A DNA stretch of 64,000 nucleotides, from positions 62,001-126,000 of the forward strand of contig JAIXMQ010000021.1 in the NCBI GenBank assembly GCA_025716855.1, read 5' to 3'. Position numbers and translations under genes: made by a program. The notes beneath the pieces were generated by a model, which was not told the DNA's origin, ran no database searches, and saw only the letters and a program-made list of their open reading frames with translations. Position 1 is the first letter of the stretch, and the number at the start of each line of letters is the position of its first letter. Of the stretch, positions 57,504 through 64,000 are shown in pieces. The stretch comes from Pilaira anomala (lineage: Eukaryota > Mucoromycota > Mucoromycetes > Mucorales > Mucoraceae).

Positions 57504-60500
57504 TTATAAGTTGATTTGTGATAATAATTTTGAAAGGTCAACATGTCGATATCCTGAACGATCAAGATAACTTTCTACGATATGTTGAGTAGATAATAAC
57601 AATTTATAATGTTGATTCACGATCGTTTCCAATTGCACTACAAAAAAAAAAAGGTCAGTTGAAACTAATACTAAAAAAAAACTTGTTTTACTTTTCATTT
57701 AAACTTTACCAGACATGTGTTCAGGAACAGTTGTATTTCTTGCTTTGATAGGATCAAATACCATTGATAAATACAAAAGTTGGGTATACAATTGCTTATC
57801 CGAGTACTCTCGTTTCATAACGCCTCGACAATTATAAGTAAGACATCGACGCCCAAACACTGATAATATACGTGTACGATGACCACATGTTACTTCATCA
57901 CAAACATACCAACTATCATAATATTGTTGAATAAACTTTCGAATCGCTAATATAACCTGAACACGAAGTGAAATATATGAAATATTTTGATGACATGCAG
58001 GACAGCTTAATCCACTTTCAATCGAATTTCCTTCTTCTTCTTGTTGACGTACAATACCATCGTATTCAATCCCCTTTTTATCACAATGACTACAATTCAA
58101 CAAAAGTCTTTCACAATATTGAAATCTTTCTTTATCATCAATTTGTGAATCCAATGTAGCAAATTCTGAGTCTTCATTTTCTGTATTGGCTGATCGACCA
58201 AAATTATATCGCTTTGAATCTAATCCAAGACACTCTGCTAATCGAGCTGGATCTGTACCTTCAATAGGTGAACAAAGACGAGTCAAAGGTGGATGTACTT
58301 GTTGATGAAGGTACCATTCAATATCCAATTGCATATTATTCTTCATCACTTCATCAGGATGATAAGCACGTAATGCTGACCCCTTTTTATCTCCACTCGT
58401 AGTTTCATCTACTTTGCAAATCACATAAGGTACTGTATCTCCATTCTTCACATTATGTCCTGCCGCAATCAAACGTAACGCAACTTGAACATGAGGTTGA
58501 TTCTTAGCATCCGCATAATCTTGAGGTCTCTTCGTCAATTGCTTATTAATCGCATATTTCTCTAACGGAATATCTCCTTGACGAATCTTTTCCGCTACCA
58601 CCTCTAAATAAACATGAATTTCATTCACTACAACTTCTCGTTCTTTATCCGATAAGATCAAATTCAATACATGAGAGGACACATCGTGTGAGAGATCACA
58701 CCAATCACGACGCACAAGATCCAAACCCTTTGTCTCGGTTGTCTCGATTATTTCTCCATTCGCCTTTTCTTCCACCAAAAGTGCAGCATACTTCTTTTTC
58801 TTTAAGAGTAACATACGTTTATAGTACCCATCAATACCAATCTCCAACAGTTTATAATGCTGATTCACACTCTTTCTTAACGTATGACCCATCTTCTTGA
58901 CTTCATCAAGTTCGGTTGAGTTCGTATAGACCATGATAGAATCTGTATCACCATAAATAACATTCATCTCCAAATTACCTGCTAAATTCACTGTACTCTG
59001 AAGAATCTCTCGACCTTTATGTGTGATTAACATCGCTAAAGGTTTAGCGTAGAATCGTGAATAGGTAAAACCGAGACAACCGTACATACTATTGGCTGTT
59101 AACTTTAATGCCTTTTGTCGAATATCAAGTTGCATATATGCTGCATCGGATAAATGACCATGCATCATATTCTTCACTTGCTTACGACGATCCACTAAAG
59201 TTTTAATCAAACGAGGTAAAATACCTTGTGCTAATGCTTCATCAGGGATTTCAGGCACCTTTTCTTCTCCATTATTCTATATATAAATAAATAAATAAAA
59301 CAAGTTAAATATTTCATTTCTTTTTTTTTAAAAAAAAATTTGCTTTACATCAGTGCCCTCAATAAACGCATTACGATCCACCGTAGTAAAACAAACGTTA
59401 TATTCTTGAATAATAGAAGGATACAAACTGTTGAAATCAAGCAACATGACATATTTATCATAAAACCCTTTTTTAGGTTCAAGCACTAACCCACCTGCAT
59501 AAGCAGGCTTACGTTTTCCAGACGTTTTCTTTTGTGTACTAGACGCCATATCCATCGCATCTTCATCTCCATCTTGTTCTGCTGCCTGTATCACTGCCGT
59601 CTTGGGTCCACCAAACGTCTTTTCAGGACAAATATATTTAGCCTTATGAAACTCGTGTAATAACAAGAACTCATTTCTTTCGGCTCTTGCACCTGTCATC
59701 GTTCTTGACCACAAATTACCAGCCAACGTCGTCAATTGATGTGTTAAAGGCAAGATCTGAAGCTTAAACATCAAAGCAGAGGCTAAAAATGCATCAAACG
59801 AACAATGCTTTAATAAATGAATTAATGATTCCGATTTCTCAAAGTACTGTGCCGATTTTCCAAATTCTATATCTTCTCGTGCAATCTTGAGTTGAGATTG
59901 GGCTAGGTCGGTCATACGGTAAGATTTACTACGGATTAAATCTTTTGATGCCAAGTAGGTGTCGCATACTAATCGACCACTCATGATCAATCTTTCTTGA
60001 AAAGTAGATTCTCCTGCACCACCTGCACCGGCTTGTAATCGAGGCCATCTAATTAAAAAATAAAAAAATCATTTAAAAAATCAATTGATTTCTAAATTTC
60101 TTGTTTTAAAAAACTTACTGTTTACGCTTGAGTCTACCTAATCGATGCCAATGTTGAATACTCAACGCTTTCATACGATGAAGAAGTACATCTAGATCAA
60201 ACCCTGCAAAGTTATGACCTACAATAATATCTGGATCACACATATGAATTCTTGCTATATAAAAAAAGAAAAGAAAAGAAGAGGATTAGCCACCAAAAAA
60301 AAAGAAAGAGCATATCTATAAATCTTCATACCAATTAAAAAGTTTAAAAGAGATGTTTCGGTTCTTTCTGCTTGAATATTAAATCCATTCTCTTTTTTTT
60401 CTTTTGCAACCATTTCAAGGAAATTAGCTGGATATGGGTTATTATCCAATTGACGTACAACCGTAAATCTCATCTTGGATTGCTTTTCAATCGGTGTCGT

Positions 60501-62374
60501 ATCGTCAATCTTGACTTGATCACATACAAGTGCACTAGCTGCCACAATTTCGTTCACGTTCTTCTTTGAGTTCATGATCGTACGTAAACAAAGTGACATG
60601 ACTACAAGTGGAGGCATATCTGTTGGTCGGTTACCAGTTGCATCTACAAATGGTTTGACTGTCTTTGGGTCATCCACTGTGATTTCGATTTTACACCATG
60701 TTTCCTATATCATAACATTTTAGTCTCTCTCTTTTTTTTTTTTTTTTTTATTCTATATAAACATTCGATTACGATTACTTACACTGGTTGAACTTAATTT
60801 AGCATCTGAAATATCTAACCAACACGGTCCCATAATATCTCGTTTAATTAAAAAATGTTCAAGAGGACCCGTTTGTGCACCAAAGACATGACTGAACGTC
60901 TTTCCTGATTCTTGACCAGTAAAAGCAGGTTGTTCATAATCATACAATACTTTTAAATAATTCGATTCAGCAGGTACATCCGACAATTCAAATGCGTATT
61001 TTCTAGATACTTCCTTTGATGCGAATTTTTTAATTCGGTATTTTGAACATATTTCAGACACTTCTGCATAAACATCAGACATCTCTACTTCTGTATCTGT
61101 TTCCGTATTAGTTTCTATAAAGAAAAAAAAAGTTAGATATTAAAAATAGAGAGCATTTAAAAAGAAGAAAAAAAAAATACTTTACGATCCAATTCAAATT
61201 TACGAGGCAAGAAAAACAAATTTCTTTCAATGTTTTTTACTGTAACACAACAACTGACATATTTATTCGTCTTCTTATTCAGGACTTTACCAAATATATA
61301 AACGTATCCCTTTTCTTTTCGTTCATATGCATCGTACCACCACATCTTCAAATGTTGATCTTTTTCAAAAATATCCATGTTTTGACTTTCTGTTCGTACC
61401 GTATCTTGATTAAATGTATCCACCATACCTTCATCTGCATTTTTCCAACTTTGAAGGTCTGGACGTGGATCGCTTTTGTTGGACTTGATAAAATTGGGTT
61501 TTACGGTTTCGTTAATACTCAAATTATCCACTTCCTTCTTCAACAACTCTTCATCAAACATCATCGCATCGTCGTCAAATTCAGCAAATTCATCATCCTC
61601 GTCGATTTCAATATGTGTTGATTTACTGCTGGATTCAAATGAAGAAACGCTTTGTGGGATAGGCTCTGGCTTGATGAATTCTGTCTTTTTCATTGTAGAA
61701 AATGTTTTCTTTTGAGCATTAACTTGAGCTTTAGTCTTGATAGGTTTAGAGGATGAACTAAATCCTGATAATAAATCAGACATGAAATCTTCTGTTTCTT
61801 CTTCATCTTTCTAATAAAATACATTAGTTTCTATTCACATGATTTATTATAGAAAACTTACAGGTTTAGGTTTAGGTTTCAAAGCAGCTCTTAAATTTGA
61901 ATTCTGAAAGAATTTGTTGATTTGTTGTTCAGGTTTAGCTAAAGACTTTTCCTTCTTTTCCTCTGCCTTATTTGTTTTCACATGTTTTCTTTTTCTCTTT
62001 CCTGTTTTTTTTTTATTAGTATTGACTATAATAAAGAGCCCTGTTTTTTTTTTTACCATTTTTTGTAAGGTCTGCTCCGTCATATTCATCAGAAAAGTGT
62101 TGATCGTCTACACCGTTATCGATATATCCTGCATTATCATCGTCTACAACAAAGTCTTCGTCATGTTGTGCATATTCTTCTTCTACTTCGTCATAAAGAT
62201 CTTCGTCTTCCTACAAAAAAAAAAAGGAGGGGAATCTTCAATATATGTTTACTTTTTTTTTAAAAAAAAAAAAGAAAAAACAAGGTAAGTTACCTCTTGA
62301 ATTCTTGGTTTATTCTTAAGTCTGGATTCTTTTAATTTCTTTAAACGGTCTCCACGTTGTATTCTAGAACTCAT
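57504..62374 (-). CDS. POL1: DNA polymerase alpha catalytic subunit
   Basis: Ten exons (62294-62374, 62057-62210, 61862-62001, 61186-61810, 60783-61114, 60332-60704, 60119-60254, 59349-60048, 57710-59276, 57504-57637) join in phase to 1413 residues. The acidic N-terminus (residues 25-80) and the basic KRKRKH are typical. The exonuclease-like domain shows PDIIVGHNFAGFDLDVLLHR. The polymerase core has motif A DFNSLYPSII (about 818), motif B KLTANSMYGCLGF (about 905) and motif C YGDTDS (about 955). Two C-terminal zinc modules follow: CSHCDKKGI ... CPACHQ, then CDEVTCGHRT ... CLTYNC. It extends RNA primers at the start of every Okazaki fragment. An ACGCGT box lies about 110 bp upstream (separate entry). 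Confidence 0.94.
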
Positions 62375-62448
62375 ATTGAATAAAAAGAGAATAACAAAAA
62401 AGAAAGGGACCTGTTTTTTCTAATCAAATTTTTTTTTTTCTATTTCTT

Positions 62449-62490
62449 CTTTCGCTTCGCGACTTCGCGTTTAAATAACCGACGCGTTTC
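62449..62490. promoter_or_regulatory. possible MCB/SCB-type cell-cycle boxes upstream of POL1
   Basis: Within about 45 bp there are TTCGCTTCGCGACTTCGCG and GACGCGTTTCG, the latter containing a perfect MluI cell-cycle box (ACGCGT, 62482-62487), 108-113 bp before the POL1 start. In yeasts MBF binds such boxes to switch on replication genes at G1/S. A single hexamer could arise by chance, but the local cluster of CGCG sites in AT-rich DNA is unusual. Confidence 0.5.
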
Positions 62491-62905
62491 GTTTTCAAGA
62501 TATTACCATCATTTTTACCGAAGTAATGGATTTTTTCTTTTTCTACTGGTAAAAGCTTAGAATCATTTAATTCCATAGAAACAGTATGTAAACTAATTTA
62601 TTGCTTTGCTGCAATTTAAAAATAGATTTGACACAATTTGCTCAAATGAATGATCGCTCAAAAAAAAACACCACGATATATAAGTTTATATCACTTTTGA
62701 TCACCCAATTGAGCAACCCAAACTCGTACGATATTTTTAGAAAAGCTTGAATTATTATTTATATTTAAACAGGTCAATTGCATCGACCTACATTTTTTTG
62801 ATTGAAAAGAGAATTTGATTTAAAAACGATAGTGTATTATTATTATTGTTATTATTATTATTATTATTACTATACAATAGGAAAAAAATTGTGAGAAAGA
62901 CATTT
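62491..62905. other. intergenic, no gene
   Basis: AT-rich sequence between POL1 and the 3' end of the membrane-protein gene, with a TTA-rich run near 62835-62870. Confidence 0.5.
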
Positions 62906-63604
62906 TTATACTTTAATATCTCGACGCTGCTGTCTTATTTGCAATATCGTAAACTTCCACATCGTGGCCGTGTCTCGTAAAGTTTGATAAGTATGAATAA
63001 AGAACATCAACCAAAATCTATAACTGATGACAAGAGCAAACACATAAATACCACATAGAATCGCTTCATAGCCTATCGCATAGGCACTATAGTAACGGTA
63101 CTGCAAATAATAAGCAGGTCCTACAATCGTATAAAGTGTATACGGAATAGCCAACGTAAAGATCCAATTGAAGATCACAACTGCAAAAATAGGTTTATCT
63201 CGATGCTTTTGAATCGGAAAAACCTCTCGTTCTGTACCAAGAACAAATTGCAAGATTAAATAGGGTCCAGATGTCACGATTAAGAATATAATACTGTAAC
63301 AAAGGATATAAGGTCGTATATAGCGTCCATGGAAATAAACTGGATTATCTTGACCTCGTTTTGTACCATCTGACATTAAGAACGCAAGTATAAAAGTTGT
63401 ATAACATTCGGCTATCGCTCGTAAATACGACTCTTTATTCACTGTCTTGGTCGTAACGATCGCATCTTTTATTGAATACGTCTTTTCGGATACATGAAAG
63501 TACTTGTTTTAAAGTTGTGAGGTGAGTTTGGTTTGTTTTTCTTTTTTTGTGTTTGTTTGAGGACTCACCTCTTCTGTAATTGTTATCAGTTCTTCTTTGC
63601 TCAT
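62906..63604 (-). CDS. multi-pass membrane protein, unknown family
   Basis: Two exons (63569-63604 and 62906-63502; intron 66 nt with a GTGAGT donor) give 210 residues. After a short charged N-terminus come four or five membrane helices, for example YILCYSIIFLIVTSGPYLIL, FAVVIFNWIFTLAIPYTLYT and AILCGIYVFALVISYRFWLM. The C-terminal tail is basic (ILQIRQQRRDIKV), probably cytosolic. I do not recognise it; small four-helix ER or endosomal proteins are possible, but no motif supports a choice. Confidence 0.7.
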
Positions 63605-63920
63605 AGTTTTTCTTTTCTTTTCTTTTTTTCCAACAAAAAAAAAAAAGGAAAAAAAAAAGAAAAAGGGAAGCTAATTCAGAAATTGAAATGATTTGTATCC
63701 AATTTGTACCTGGGGGAGCAAGCAGTCACGTGTAACTTGGCCCTTATTGGCATTTGGAGTAGGAATAAACCCCACAACCCCGTTCCTGTTTGTTCATGCA
63801 TAATAGGGGAGAAGAGTTATGTATTTTTGGTGGTTGGAACAGAATATAATTTATTTGCTTCTTTACTTTTATAAATTAAATACGTGTTTTATGAGCCTGT
63901 GGTATAGTTTATAATAACTA
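63605..63920. other. intergenic upstream of membrane-protein gene
   Basis: The 5' flank of the membrane-protein gene with A/T runs, then a more GC-balanced stretch with a single TCACGTG at 63726-63732 and C/G-rich patches (63769-63786). No tRNA lies about 60 bp from this box in either direction. Confidence 0.5.
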
Positions 63921-64000
63921 CAAGATCTCAGCAGCTGATTATAACATTTTCTTTATAAAATAGGTAGTTGAATCATAAACGATGTAATCATTAATGGTAT
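63921..64000 (+). repeat. dispersed repeat, copy 2, cut by window end
   Basis: This is the related copy of the repeat at 19965-20060, same orientation, sharing AGCAGCT and GATGTAATCATT blocks. It reaches the end of the window. Confidence 0.55.

Noticed and set aside
62906..63604. EXPERA/TMEM97-type sterol-binding family for the membrane protein
   Set aside because: Size and helix number fit, but I could not find the family's conserved polar and aromatic residues, so no family is named.

Overview
This window looks like nuclear DNA of an early-diverging fungus, most likely Mucoromycotina/Mucorales. That placement is an inference from several things: AT-rich sequence full of homopolymer and microsatellite tracts, many short GT-AG introns (about 40-95 nt, often with A/T runs), eukaryotic tRNA genes, a chitin synthase, fungal-type regulators (CreC, a Cti6-like PHD protein, Svf1, a SWIRM protein), a Na,K-type (IIC) P-type ATPase and a CYP509-like P450. 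It is not bacterial and holds no operons or CRISPR. Gene models below were built by joining reading frames at canonical splice sites with phase checked; the lengths given are for those spliced models.

Layout. 1-11 kb: tail of a Lys-rich protein, Mediator subunit Med27 (-), a tiny unassigned frame, a type IIC P-type ATPase (+), APC/C subunit Cdc27/APC3 (+) and a cytochrome P450 (-). 11-24 kb is a looser, repeat-bearing stretch: tRNA-Cys, a decayed coding region with an inverted partner and tandem hairpins, an unrecognised seven-exon gene with an in-frame TGA near its end, a pseudouridine-5'-phosphatase-like HAD enzyme, an EH-domain endocytic protein, an intronless gene of unknown origin, and a tRNA cluster with one intact tRNA-Ile, one truncated tRNA-Ile and one tRNA-like remnant. 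24-31 kb: trehalose-phosphate synthase/phosphatase (TPS2 type) followed after 188 bp by a class IV-like chitin synthase. 31-37 kb: tRNA-Ser, an F-box/ZnF-UBP/DUSP protein, a coiled-coil protein, tRNA-Glu. 37-50 kb: Cti6-like PHD protein, a 1439-residue disordered repeat protein, Svf1, a SWIRM protein and CreC. 49-57 kb: an alpha/beta-hydrolase fused to a tyrosine phosphatase domain, an F-box/LRR protein, an unassigned helical protein, ALG2 and LSM8. 57-64 kb: POL1 (DNA polymerase alpha), a multi-pass membrane protein and a dispersed repeat cut by the window edge.

The most striking pattern is not a gene. tRNA-Cys, tRNA-Ser, tRNA-Glu and even the truncated tRNA-Ile each carry two or three E-box-like hexamers (CACGTG/CATGTG) at exactly 11-bp pitch, ending 57-60 bp before the tRNA 5' end, with an AT-rich TATA-like stretch in between. 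This looks like an upstream element of a class of RNA polymerase III promoters. Other points worth a second look are the F-box/ZnF-UBP/DUSP architecture, the hydrolase-phosphatase fusion, the ATPase with altered ion-site helices, and the disordered Trp-motif protein.
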